Part shown: positions 33,721-45,869 of the stretch, one piece after another
Numbering within the stretch: position 1 is the first letter of the stretch
Layout: each line of letters begins with the position of its first letter
Source: Saccharina japonica
Taxonomy: Eukaryota; Sar; Phaeophyceae; Laminariales; Laminariaceae
DNA: 64,000 nt
Reading direction: 5' to 3'
Assembly (NCBI GenBank): GCA_008828725.1
Contig: MEHQ01001318.1
Coordinates: 1-64,000 of the forward strand
The notes under the pieces: model-generated
Told to the model about the DNA's origin: nothing
The model's database searches: none
The model's input: the letters and a program-made list of their open reading frames with translations, nothing else
Made by a program: the position numbers and the translations under genes

Positions 33721-33803
33721 ATGTCTGGAGGGGAGATTGCGACAGCCATTACATCAGCTTGTACGTGCAGCGTCGACGGAGTGTCCGGCGAGGTCGATAC
33801 GAG
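33721..33803 (+). CDS. putative N-terminal exon of PAN/TM membrane-protein gene 1
   Basis: Encodes MSGGEIATAITSACTCSVDG then VSGEVDT, and ends ACGAG/GTATTTC. The minus strand at 59701-59625 encodes MSANSTGITAACTCSVDGVS then GDALT, with its donor at the same place and the same phase (two spare bases). The shared block TxMS...ACTCSVDGVSG is what pairs them. The conserved ATG could be the start, or the exon may be internal; no signal peptide precedes it. It lies 3.7 kb upstream of the next confident exon, as its partner does, and the exons between have not been found. Assignment to this gene is therefore inference from the mirrored layout. Confidence 0.5.
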
Positions 33804-35200
33804 GTATTTCAACTTGGGTCGGTTGTGTCGCATTAAGGTAGTTCGACAAGCTTGATCGACCTCCACACTTGATCCCCCTGCCATGTATGATATAATAATA
33901 CCAGGTACGTTTGCCTTTCCTTCCCACCATCCCTCCCTCCCTCCCTCCCTCCCTCCCTCATAGCGGAGTAGGTACGTACAGGTATGGTATGGCTTTGATT
34001 ATTATGTACAGTAGTACGCATGCTATGTACGTACTTAAAGCAGGGGGGATATTAGCTGGGTAGATGCGTTAAGCACGTTTTCATAGCAGTGACCTTGTTC
34101 CTTGCGGCCCAAGCATGAGGTAACTACAACAAGTTTTTGACATGCTGCCTGTCTGGTGACTGCGTACGAATCTTGGTGAATGTTTATATGCCTTTTTCGT
34201 TTCCGTACACTGACGACTTAATGGGGGGTCAATATGCTGTACCTGAGTCAGTGTTACTCGGCGAGCAGATGGTGCGCTTCGGAGCTTGTCATGCACGGGT
34301 TCCGTTCCAGGCATGCGTTAATGTTCCGTGTTGTGTGGAAAACAGCTCACCGGTTTTCGATGATATCAGCAGCTTGTGGCGGGAGGGGGGGGTTATGTCA
34401 CCCCGGTAGTAAGTTGGTATACGCTCGTACATAGTTACTGTAACCCTGAAACCAAAACAAGGATAGCTTACATTTTCGTATGAAGGGGGGTGGTAGTGAC
34501 ATTATAATGGCAATGTCCCGAGGCTAGGCTAGGCACGGGGTGTTCAAACAAAGTAGGGCGTTTCCTGGAAAATTGCTGAGGTGATGCATGAAGGATTTTG
34601 AAAATGGAGGATTTTGATTCGGTTTCTGGAAGTTTTTTGCGTCTCTGGAGTTAGGATTCAGGTTGGGGTTCTGGGGTTTCTGGGGTTTCTAAAGTTAAGA
34701 TTTGGTTGCGGTGGTTGATTGGCGTTTTTCGGGGGTTGGTAATTCTCTCTGTGCTTTCTGGTTATAATGAAGTGGATACTACAGTACTACTGTGCAGATA
34801 TACTACATCGTCCAAGGTGGTAGCATTCGGACGAAGTCCATGACTCAGTAATAATAGAGGGAATTGGACTTGCCACTACTCTTGGAGCGGTTCCAATTCA
34901 TCTCTGAACGGTGTCCCCATACGTGTACGTATAGCTCATCTCTTTTCCCATTTATGTTTTATTACCCTCATATCGCCAGAAAAAACATTTGACGTTGTTC
35001 ATCAGTGCTATGTTGCTTCCGTTGTCGCCACTTTCTGGGCTGATATTCGCTGAGAAGGACCCCTCGAGACCAAACGATCGGAAGCCGACCGAATATTAAC
35101 ACCACGCAGCCCTGTCTTTGTTTTCCCTGACCCGGTACTCTGACTGTGTCCTCGCCCCCTTTTGCCAAGGACATGGAATCGAGGAGATAGAACTTGTGAC

Positions 35201-35476
35201 GGGGGGGGCGGGGGGGGTGTACCCATTTCGTGCACGGCCGTAGTCGTATGACCATAGACCCTCGCATCTCTACAATGCCGGGACGGAGCACGTTGGGTTT
35301 TCACCCACCAGGCAGACATTGGTTGCACCAAGCGAGAAGCGCCGTGAGGAGTTGGGCGAGTCGCATGAAGGGTGAGCTGCGGCCTACCAAGAACCGCGCG
35401 TGAGGCGGACTTGCATATGGACGACAGCCTCCAATGAGTTGATTTGATTTCCGGTGTGGCCATTTCCAGAGACAGC
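35201..35476 (-). repeat. SINE-like poly(C)-tailed repeat, full-length copy (family P)
   Basis: The minus strand begins CTGCTGTCTCTGGAAATGGC, runs through TGCAAGTCCGCCTCACGC and GTCTATGGTCATACGACTAC, and ends in ACACC followed by a C-rich tail (a G-rich run at 35201-35217 on the plus strand). It lies between exons of gene 1 in the opposite orientation. Confidence 0.88.
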
Positions 35477-37149
35477 AGGTACTATGTATCTGCCTCGTGG
35501 GTGCCTTACCATGAACACTACGTCATACGATCAATCCTCTTGTGCGGAGGAAATGTTCTCCACCCCGCACAAACAATCTATAACTCGATCACCAGCTATG
35601 ACCGACCGCCAAAAACAAAGAAAAGCTGCACCTGGTTGTCTAGCCCCTGTAGTGAGCGGCATGGTTTAGCCAACCGACGCCAACCCAACCTATGAATACA
35701 CCTATGTTAGTTATTAGACTCATCGGACCATCCTTCGGTCTGCGGATCTCTCCCGCCTCTGACCGCCTTTCCGCGCGGATTCGTCGCTGAGGCGTGGCCC
35801 CGCCTCGCCTGCGACTGCCGGCTACGCGGATCCGCCCGCTCACCGCCGTAGCGCCTGCGCGAGACCTTGACGTTCATATCTACGGCGAGATCTACCAAGA
35901 ATCGTGCCCTGTGAGGGTTTTGGCGCTTTGTCTACCGACAAGGCTTATGTCTTCGCGTGTTTTTTTTTCACGTACGTGTTACCTGACCTCCGACCCGTGG
36001 GAGAAATCGGCTTCGCGGCCGCGGTCAACATTGTGGAGGCCTGCGCGGGAGGCTGTGTGCTCAGGTCTGGGAGAGGACAGGAACGCCCCGAGACCACATG
36101 CCACCCAGGCTTCGTTGAGAACTGTCGTTTATAAAAACCTAAACAATTCCAGAATTTCTGCCGATGAGAGAAGGATGAGAGATATGAGGGAGAGAGAGCT
36201 TGGCGCTAACAGAGCTAAACTTGTGTAGTCTACAGCAGCACGTGCGATACGCGCATAGTCTACAGCAGCACCTATGATGGAGCCACGCATGTACTGTCAA
36301 CGTTGCTAAGGAGTTACGTACCCGTATGATATTTACAACAGCAGCTGTGGTCGTAACTTTCTGTGGGTTGTCGAATCACAGTTTGACCGCCTCCTGGCAT
36401 TCTTACGCCGCACTCGGAGAATCGGCAAGTAGTTGCAGCAATATCCCGCCTTTTCAATCTCCCACATCTCGTCTGGGTGACGAGCGCACGAGCACCCCCC
36501 CAACCCCCCCCCCCCCCCCCCCCCACATTCACACCCGCCTAGCACCTTCTCGCACCACCATAAACCACCTGCTAGCGGCTAGCGGCCGTACCTGATTAAT
36601 TTTAGCATAAGCTTTCGAGGGATTTTGTTCGGATTTCAGGTCATTCTGTCCGTGGGCGGTAAGGAAATCTGAGCACTCAACTCTTGACATCAAGTCTGAC
36701 AGCACTCGACTCTTGACATCAAGACTGACTTCCAATTTTCGCCGCAACGCTACTACTAACATGCTGGGCATCACGCAAGTCTGCGACCGCCGGCCGTCCA
36801 GGCCGCCGGCGAAGCCCCCTCGTATACATACTAGGGGTGGTGTTGGGGGGAAAGCTTAATGATTCGCCTGAGGCATGCACGCTGGTTGCTGCCCTGCGTC
36901 AACTTTCACCGAATGAAGGGTTGATGCAAGTTCAGACACAAAACGCTCATGAGCCCCCGGCCTGTACGTGGCCGACTAACGAAGGAATGAGCATTTCGCC
37001 GACCGCTAGAACAATACGGCCGGGCACAGCAAGCAACTACAGGGATACTGAAGTATACCTGGTATGCTAGCTCCAGATATCGAGGCCAGCTATATATGCT
37101 CTTTTTATTCTGTATGCACACGTCTCGTGGACGATCTCATACCGGACTG

Positions 37150-37248
37150 CACGGTCTTGATACCTGTGCCGCCAGCCCCATGCGACTCGATTGACGCCTC
37201 ATCGATGAAATTCCAATGCTGCTGCTGTGGGCTGAGCAAGTTGAGAAG
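37150..37248 (+). CDS. putative Cys-rich exon of PAN/TM gene 1
   Basis: One frame reads DCTVLIPVPPAPCDSIDASS then MKFQCCCCGLSKLR and ends AGAAG/GTACGG with two spare bases. The next exon (37552) begins with the single base needed. The minus strand at 56450-56371 has LKSHCCCCCC in an equivalent position, followed by AG/GCAAGC, which would be a GC-AG donor. A CTG microsatellite could produce the CCCC similarity by chance, and the 5' limit is unknown. Confidence 0.35.
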
Positions 37249-37551
37249 GTACGGGAACAGCCGAAAGGCGCTGAGTGAAAGTCCGAATTTTGGAGGGCAT
37301 GCGGCTGTGTAGGGATACCAGGCCGAACAATAGCTACTCTAACGTACCAAGGGTAGAAGACGCGATACTGAGCGCAACACATAGGAAACAGGCGGCATAA
37401 AGGCTCCCCCAAGGGCCGTGTTTAGCCTGGGTTCGTTCTGCCAATTACAATGCCGCTGAGCCGGTGATGACCCAAACTTACGTAGTGTTTTACACGGTAC
37501 GATTGTGCCCGGGTGCCTTATTCTTCGGTCTCCTTGTTCCTTGCCATGCAG

Positions 37552-40500
37552 GTACAGGGGCTACTCCTTCACAGGGTGCGGCGCGCACATCGGGTACAAC
37601 TTCAATGCTTCCTGGGGGGCAGGTTACGACACAACCTGGTGCTACGTGAGTGTCTTCGCTTGGTTGGTAGCGTAGAGAAGGCTTCTCCGCTGTGTATTGC
37701 GTAGGACCGTCCAGCAGGTGGCGAACAGCGGAAACAACTCATGTGCCACCTCGACGAGACCGCTTTTCCCGCTGGCGCTGGTAACGCGCTCTCACAGGCT
37801 TCGTTATCCACGAAGATATCCGGGTTGTGCCTTAGATTGCACATTGACTGTGTCGGCTATTGTGCACTTCGGGGTTGTCTCTTGTGGGGTTGTTGTAGGC
37901 TCTGTGGCACGACCCGCTAGGCAACATAGATGCTTGGCGATTCAGTGTAGTGGGCAGTGCTATGTGGCCAAAATATAGTATTCGCGCTGGGGTTTGATTC
38001 CAATCTGGCAGGCGCTAGCCTTAATTTCTGGGACGAACCCCTTGCCATGTACTGCTCTGGCCGAGATAACAATCCTTGACGACGTCGACGTGAATTGAAC
38101 TCCCGCATGTCATGCTCAGACGCGGGTTCAATTGCCGCCGGTATCGTCCCTTTTTCGGCTGTGTAACAAGGCTCGAAGATTATGGATATGTTTCAAGAGT
38201 GTTACAGTAGTACATCGCGAGGAGTCAATCCCGGAGATCACTGCTTGCCTGCGGTATTTTGATCGAACCCCAAGATTGTATACGGTGTATATTGCTGGTT
38301 TTATCGCACGTGTGGCTCTGCACGCTAGTGGGTGTAGTGCTTTACAACCAAAATCGGTTTGAGGCGCGATGACCAAAACGGTAGTCCACATATCAGGGCG
38401 CTCTTACCCCTTACACCACGGCCACACGCACGCCACACCGTTTCCTAGCAGTGTTCCCCCTGGCCCAAAAACATTGGTGCAGTTCCAATGGAGATACTAC
38501 AGAAGCGCCGACTCAGTTCCATCTTCTCGAGCACGCCTTCGACCTCTCAGGCCCCCTCTCTCCCTGGTAAATGGCAGGAACCACGAAGAAAACAAGCAAG
38601 TGTCGTCGAAAGAGAGAGCGCTTCCCAATTATTTTCGGGCAGTGTCAGCGCGAAGGCCCTCGTCGCTGTTAATACTTGTTTGATACATTGCACTGCGGGG
38701 CCGATTGCACGCAAACCAACACCATGTCACTGCTGTTGTAGAGACGGAATGTAACTACGCCCGCTTGCCTCTGCGAGGTTTCCCAGCTCTGCTCAGTAAC
38801 CTTTACAACATCACAAAATAAGTATCAAGGAGTAGAGTATGAACTTCGAGGAACATTTCATACGTGGGGTTTTGTATTATTGTCGATCGGTTTTTCAATC
38901 TACAGAACGCCGCATTTTCTCGGGACCAAGTTCCTAAGGGCAGAGGTGGGATCGGGCCCCGGTTCAGATTAAGGTCAGGGTTGGAGTACCTAGTACCGAT
39001 ACATGCTCGTACCAGGTTTTGGTTTTGGGCAGTTATTATAAACTTTCCTATCAAAATACTGCTGTAGAACCACACTCGGGTCACACCACATTCCGGGAAT
39101 AGCGTGGTTTACTCTAGATACTATTTCAGCGGCGTAGCAAAGGTGGTTTATTCTGGTGAGTTCGCCAGTTCATCATGTTCGGACGTTTCGTTCTTCCTCC
39201 TCCGCCACACGTCCCTTATCAGGTAACGTCGCCGACCGACTGTTCGGGCAAGCCCCCCCATGTACCCGAACGACTACAGGTATACAACGCTCTCCCCCAG
39301 TGGATCGAAGCCGGCGCTGCCTGGAAAAAATGCTACGATGGGTACCGCTGCGAAGCATGGTGGGGGAGTCTGAGCGGACAGCCCCAGGGCGACCCTGTCG
39401 TGCTCAACGCCCCGCTGGACTGGCCCGACTGCTGCGCGTTGTGTAGCGACATCGATGGGGACGATGTGGCTACTACTGCCTGTGCCGGGTGGAGCTTTCA
39501 TCCCAGCACAGGATCGTGCCAGTTATTGGCCACCGTATCGCTTGATAACAGCGTCTCGGCTTCTTGGGCAGTGAACGGAACCGTCCACGGGTACCCTGGT
39601 TACTTCGAGCCGCCCGTGACTGGTTGCTCGAAAAGACGTGAAAATGGGCTCTGTGTTACCGGGGTGTTTGAGCTGTTGTTCTACGGGATCGGGCTTGCAG
39701 TACTTTGCTCACCCTGGGGTTTGGTGTATGGAACGCGCCGCTCATCGAAGAATTCAAGACGTGTCAGGCAGTTCCTCAGATATCAGGACCGGTCTCGGTT
39801 GCAGAAGGCGACGTGCATGGAAGTGTCGACCATCCAAGGCAGGCACAAGACGGACAAAGGAGAGCGCCAGGTTTTCAACCAATTCAAGGGCACCTTCATG
39901 ACTTGCGACGGTTCTCTGTTGGTTGCTTCCGGTTCAGAATTATTTCAATGTGATGGAATCACGCTCGAACAAGAGATGTTGCACGTGCTTTTCTCCACAC
40001 GCCTGAAGCCCCTAGCTGATCGCGAAGTCGCTGCAAGGTGCCAAACACCGCAGGGCCTACGGGCGGAATTTTCTTCACTGCTACGAAGCGCGCACTCGAA
40101 CCTGATAGCACCGCCCACGTCCACTATTCGCCGTCCTCAAGAAGAGGAGCAATCTCCCAGCTTCGACTGCCTCCTGGTCGTGTACGAGGACAATAACGCG
40201 AGGAGAACGGTGGGGTGGTAGTGTATTGGTACATACTTTTGGATAATGTTGCCTGTAGAAAAGAACCCAGGGGGCTTATTTCCGGGCGTGTTCGACGGGT
40301 TTTGTCATCTCCCCATTGCTTGGACTACTACAGCAATGTAGTATGTGCCGGGTGTGAACCGTTGCATGCGGTTGCTAGTGTAGTGGCCGCGACATTTGTT
40401 TTTGTCACTCCCTGTCTTCACTCCCTCCTCGATCGTCTCCTGCTACTGACAAAACCATCGTTCTTGTATAGTTTCACCCTAAGAAACGTGGTGCCCGTGT

Positions 40501-40949
40501 CTTGCCCGGGTCCGTCCATCTTTGCTCTCACACCTACTGCATGCACTCAGCCCCTACGCACCGCCCTCCGCCACGTACAATCAAACGAATTTATCCAGGC
40601 ATTCTTGGTGGGCATCCTAGGTGAGGATCGCATAACGTGCATCGGCGGCAATATGCTGGGATCATTATGTGGTGACCTATGCTGTTTCGCCTTACCGCTT
40701 CTTTTGTTCGCCACTGGCGTCATACTGCTTATCGCCTTGTGCGTGCTGCTACTCAACAACGAAGCCGTACAAGTTATGGCGGTCGCCTTGTTCCCCGGGA
40801 CAGATTATCGCAGTGCCTCTGTGGTCGGCCTCGTGCTTTGCGTATCAGTCTTGGTTGCCGTGTTGACATGGATACTGACCTTGAAGCAGGCATCTATGCG
40901 ATTGGTTGAGCAATGCCTAGGGCTGGGCACTGCCAGTCTCAATCAATAG
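37552..40949 (+). CDS. Cys-rich PAN/Apple-like multi-pass membrane protein, gene 1 (three C-terminal exons)
   Basis: Exons are 37552-37645, 39223-40179 and 40599-40949. Exon 1 (GYSFTGCGAHIGY, DTTWCY) has the same length (94 nt) and phase as its partner at 56030-55937. The central exon follows a pyrimidine-rich TTATCAG and encodes a Cys-rich ectodomain with WKKCYDGYRCEAWWGSLSG, then DWPDCCALCSD and CAGWSFHPSTGSCQLLATV, a PAN/Apple-like core. Next come a TM segment (about ELLFYGIGLAVLCSPW) and a conserved cytoplasmic part (ATCMEVST, FKGTFMTCDG, LADREVAARC, SPSFDCLLV). The donor GTC/GTGTAC at 40180 joins in phase to AFLVGILGEDRITC in the last exon, which adds two more TM segments and stops at 40949. 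PAN domains bind protein or carbohydrate, so a cell-surface receptor or adhesin is plausible. Substrate and role are unknown. The 5' part is incomplete. Confidence 0.68.
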
Positions 40950-42360
40950 ATATTACACTGACTGCGTCAGCAATCAGCACACTGGATTACACCAGTATAC
41001 TGATCGAGAGACGCGAAGCGAGGCGGTCGGGCGTAGCGAGTCCAACTGCCCGCCCCCGGTTCGTGCGGGGGCCCCGCTGGAGAAAAACACTAACACCAGT
41101 GCACGTTTTCGCTTCATTTCCCATCGCAATCGGGGCTCAATATTGTACACACAAACTTGAGTTTGAGTATCTGGGCAAGGCTACCAGCAAAGACAGACAG
41201 CTCAGTGTCGAATTAAGACGTGGCGCCTACAGAGAGGTTGGTCGTGCTCCCGGCGGTATACTCTGGAAATAGATTACCACCCGGGTGTGCGCTTGCGGCC
41301 GAAATTTGCGGAACCTGAAAGTCGAGGCTATCGAGGCACTACTGTACGGGCGCGTCACGTGAAGGCTCGACATGGTACGGCAGCCTCACCACTCCATGCC
41401 TCTTCGGTGCCTCAGTTGGCGGAAACGGGAGCGCGGCGACCGTACCCTATCCTACGCCGACGTACCTGTTTGAACATACTCCGAGAGCATTGAGACGGTG
41501 GGGAGCAGACGCAAGGTGCTGTTGTTCCGTGGGTTTCATGGCATGTACTGGAGAGAAGCGCCTGCCGAAGAGGATGGCGCTTGGGGGGCTGGTTGTGGGT
41601 AAATACTACTGCGGGGGACAGGAAAAGTAGTTTATGAGGGGCTCCGAGGAACATCTGCAGGAGTTCGGCATCGAGTCTGAAAGACGGCGCGAGACAGTAC
41701 ACCACACCGACCGGCAGATGGTTCCTACGGGTCGAGGGCGGGGCGGAGACCTTCATGCGGAAAAGGGTATGACGTGGAGAGGAGTAAAGGGGTAGGTCGC
41801 GTTGCAACCGCGGCACGGACCACGCGCGTGTGGGGGAGGGGCATCCCACCCAAGAGACTGACGTCTGGGTATGGCATTCATCGTCATGATGTTCGCCGAA
41901 GGTAGCTATCGTAGGGCCACCCGAGCTTCCTCGCCTTGCTATGAGTCTCCCCCCAATATAACCTTTTCTGCCAGATTATTCGTTTAGTTTACAGTACTTT
42001 AGTTTTTGAGTTCCTTTCGTCTTTTTTCTTTTTCGTTTTCTTTCCTTCTAGATTAAACTCTTGTAGAACACGACGACGATATGCCTTGCCGTCCTGTTCC
42101 CTAGGTGTTACCTTACTGTGTGCGTGTTTGACGATCAAGGTCGTGGTAGTTGGTGTTCAGGTGAAATATTAGAGTGTGGTTGGGAGCTGCCAATCTGCAC
42201 AGCAACAATTATGACCTCCCCTGTCTACACCTCGGAAGTAGGGGTGCGTGCATGTGGTGCTTGAGACTTTTTTTTCGGGTACCTCTGGCACCCCTGGGGC
42301 ACGGATGGATCATATTTGTTTTACGATGCCTTGGTGGGGAACTGACATATGTTTAGTAGA
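40950..42360. other. no gene recognised
   Basis: A plus-strand piece at about 41150-41225 (LEFEYLGKATSKDRQLSVEL) is faintly like the YLG...D motif near the end of LINE reverse transcriptases. A minus-strand frame of 145 codons (41849-41412) has no recognisable domain. Neither is called as a gene. Confidence 0.4.
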
Positions 42361-42513
42361 TGATACAAGAGGGGTTTCGCCGTGGCGGGCTGACGCCCGC
42401 CTGCGGCTACGCGCAATGCCCGTACGGCGAGGAGTAGTCTACTGAGGTAGATCAATAGCTAAGCTTAGGGCGAACAAAACGACTCCGTACTGCCAAGGGG
42501 TGTACAGCAGTAG

Positions 42514-42660
42514 TACAGGGCACCTAATGAGAAACACTCACAAACAGAGGCTAGGTTTCTTATTTACATGAGAGGAGAGGATGCGGTTTATACTAACTTC
42601 AACATAACGGCTCCCGAATTTCTTATTCCTTGTAAATATCACCCTGTGGTACTGAGGTAT
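42514..42660. mobile_element. MITE family B, right end missing
   Basis: Begins GTACAGGGCACCTAATGAGA and carries GGTTTCTTATTTACATGAGA and CCCGAATTTCTTATTCC. The right terminal repeat is absent. A duplicate lies at 43843-43985 as part of the segmental repeat. Confidence 0.65.
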
Positions 42661-43564
42661 TCTGATACGTACGTACGTACGTGTGTATCAGCAGTAAGCT
42701 ATAATAATCCGTACGTGTATCAGCGGTAAGTAGTTCGTAAAATCCAGCATCGAGCATAAAAACATAATCAATCTTGGATCTTGCATGTAGCCCACGGGAC
42801 AACTATAAATGCAATACGAGTACGAGTACGAGTATACGTATACCGGGAATGAATTTGGAACCACTTTTTTCGAAAAAAATCAAGTTCTCGACCATCACCG
42901 TAATTTTATTGGGAAAGTTGGAGTGTCCATTGCTCGCATACGAACAGAAACAACAAACAGCAGTATTAATAGTATCATAGTATCACACTGGTGTACCACG
43001 CACGTATGAACGCATGGTACACAGGTCTGTTTCTGCTGTGGTGCTGGTAATACTACTGTATCATACGTGCGTACGTACGTACGTACGTGTATGTCAGCAG
43101 TACAGCAGTAGTGCGTGGTCTTATAAAAATCCGGGTTCCTCGTTGACATAAAAAAACGGAATCTTTGATTATGCATGTATCTGCGTGTAAAAAAAATAGA
43201 GCGTGTGTGTTTTGTATGTGCGCTCTCCATCACCATATTCTTGGTAAACGTTGCTGCAGCGCCCACCCCCGGCATGTTCACGCCCGCGAGCACACGCGAG
43301 GCCCTGCCCGGTACTATATCCAGGCCGACGGGCACGTAAACCGATTAATTCTCCCGACACGCTCCTGAGGAGCGCATGCGGTAGATATTTCTGGGGTCTC
43401 GTAAGGTCCAAAACAGATAATCATCCCGCACGGGACTGTCAGAAAAACAAAACGACGTGCGTTCGTATGGCGAGCCTGTGACACATAGGCAATACATCCC
43501 CAAACAAACGTACCCCGTGGGCCTCGTGTAGCGCAAGGCCGAGGCCGCCCTTTGCAGAGTAAGC

Positions 43565-43690
43565 AGAGCAGGGATCGTCGAGCACGATGAGCGAGTTGCG
43601 TGCCGCCGGGTGGACCTCATCGCGAGATATCGCGAAAAAGGCTCAAATCTACGTCTAAGAAAAGCCGAGGAGCTCTCACACGAGACCACC
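43565..43690 (-). pseudogene. exon-like minus-strand segment, repeated at 44581-44490 and 45172-45055; unidentified
   Basis: The minus frame reads DEVHPAARNSLIVLDDPCSA then YSAKGGLGLALHEAHG and meets a GTACGT donor. The copies read SLIVLADPCSAYSAKGGLGR. Each is paired with a second segment (43335-43225, 44190-44070, 44760-44640) reading PGRASRVLAGVNMPG or similar and then AAATF(T/I)KNM. The hydrophobic strand ending in two acidic residues followed by P-x-S-A recalls Walker B and the D-loop of ABC-type ATPases or MutS homologues. No P-loop, signature motif or GRGTS is present, so I do not assign it. Duplicated exon fragments are the likeliest explanation. Confidence 0.35.
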
Positions 43691-45869
43691 GACAATATCG
43701 TACATTTATTTACAAGGGGGGCTTCGCCGCGGCGGGCTGACGCCCGCCTGCGGCTACGCGTAATGCCCGTAACGGCGAGGAGTAGCCTACTGTAGATTAG
43801 TAGCTAGGCTTAGGGCGAACAAAGCGACTCTGTACTGCCAAGGGGTGTACAGTAGTGCATGACACCTAATAATGAAAAACACTCACAAACGGAGGCTAAG
43901 TTTCTTATTTACATGAGAGGAGAGGATGCGTTTTATACGGCTTCCACATTTCTTAGTTCTTGTAAATATCACCCTATGGTACTGAGGTGTTATGATACGT
44001 ACGTACGTACGTACGGGTATATGCATGTACAGCAGTAGTAGCTGCGTGTAAAAAAAAAAGAGCGTGTGTGTTTTGTATGTGCGCTCTCCATATTCTTGAT
44101 AAACGTTGCTGCAGCGCCCACCGCCCGCATGTCCACGCCCGCGAGCGCCCGCGAGGCCCTGGCCGGTACTATATCCAGGCACACACCGACCACTGCCATA
44201 CTGCTGAATACCACGCACGTATGAATACTGTACAGATATCATCGCATATTAAAAATTACCTGGTATATGATACTCTGTTACTGCTTGCAGCGGTACTGGT
44301 ACTCGTACATATAATACGTACGTGTATATCCGCAGTAAAAGGAGCCGGTACGATAAAATTCCGGGTTGGTCGTCTACTCGTACATAAAAAAAACGGAATC
44401 TTGAATAATGCGGTTTGCGTGTAGAACAAAAAAGCATGTACTGGTTGGTATGGTATGTGCACGTGACAAAAAGGGCATGTAATCCTGGAAAAAGCGCAGC
44501 CCCGTGAGACATGAGTTGGGCACGGCCGAGACCGCCCTTGGCAGAGTAGGCAGAGCAGGGGTCGGCGAGCACGATGAGGGAATCTTTGATTATGCATGTA
44601 CAGCAGTAGCGTGTAAAAAAAAAGAGCGTGTGTGTTTTGTATGTGCGCTCTCCATATTCTTGATAAACGTTGCTGCAGCGCCCACCGCCCGCATGTCCAC
44701 GCCCACGAGCGCACGCGAGGCCCTGCCCGGTACTATATCCAGGCACACACCGACCACTGCCATACTGCTGAATACCACGCACGTATGAATACTGTACAGA
44801 TATCATCGCATATTAAAAATTACCTGGTATATGATACTCTGTTACTGCTTGCAGCGGTACTGGTACTCGTACATATAATACGTACGTGTATATCCGCAGT
44901 AAAAGGAGCCGGTACGATAAAATTCCGGGTTGGTCGTCTACTCGTACATAAAAAAAACGGAATCTTGAATAATGCGGTTTGCGTGTAGAACAAAAAAGCA
45001 TGTACTGGTTGGTATGGTATGTGCACGTGACAAAAAGGGCATGGAATCCTGGAAAAATCGCAGCCCCGTGAGACATGAGTTGGGCACGGCCGAGACCGCC
45101 CTTGGCAGAGTAGGCAGAGCAGGGGTCGGCGAGCACGATGAGGGAGTTGCGTGTCGCCGGGTGGACGTCATCGCCAGTTATCGCGAAAAGGGCAAAAATC
45201 TACGTCTAAGAAAAGCTGTCGAGCTCTCTCCGAGCAGCAGCTGCAATTTTGTACATGTATTTATAGCTAATATTTCGATCGACTTTTAAATGGGTAACAT
45301 TCTAGGATATAGTGTGGAATAGCGCACATCGTGCGAGAGCAATACAGAGCACCGCAAGCAACATAATCTACTGCACATGATTACCGGTAACTGTGTCGAC
45401 GTTGACCATCTCATACGTTGCTGGTGAGTCTAAAGTATGGCCGATCCGCCACTGAGGCTGAGAGGCCTATTATAGTCCCTGCTACTACTTCCTACTGCCG
45501 TACGTATTGTTGTACACACCAGAGATGTACGTACGAGTTAATGAGCGGGCGTCGATAGCAACAAAACCCGTCGGGTTCCACAATAGGTCGAGCAGCAGAG
45601 ATGTACGTACGGGTAGTGCGAGCGACCATTGTTTTGTGCGTACCAGGTACTAATCTTGGCCGAATTGATCGCAGCACGAGTTTTGTACATACCATTACTA
45701 CAACAGCACAGTAAATCATACTCGACGCGAATCATACGAACGTCAACTTCACAAAGGAACAATATAAACATAGTAATGGTAGCAACCGCAAGTGATTTGT
45801 CTCGATTAGAATAGGGATTCCAATCCCCATACTAGGTACAATGAGGGGTGTGTATATTTTAGTTTTTTA

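Larger units (their letters stand above)
42361..45290. repeat. diverged segmental tandem repeat, three units
   Basis: 42361-42660 recurs at 43720-43985 (CGGGCTGACGCCCGCCTGCG, CCAAGGGGTGTACAG, then a truncated MITE-B). 43186-43335 recurs at 44045-44190 and 44614-44755. 44070-44590 recurs nearly base for base at 44637-45158, a period of about 567 bp. The units differ by deletions. The newest duplication is the last pair. Confidence 0.85.

Noticed and set aside
35008..35463. A 151-codon minus-strand frame with clean ATG.
   Set aside because: It spans a family P repeat. The same peptide pieces occur in other copies only because the repeat is conserved.
38052..38155. Possible tRNA around GCGGGTTCAATTGCCGC.
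   Set aside because: The stem has a mismatch and neither strand gives a full cloverleaf.
41140..41272. LEFEYLGKATSKDRQLSVEL as a LINE reverse-transcriptase fragment.
   Set aside because: Only one short motif fits and nothing before or after it supports an RT.
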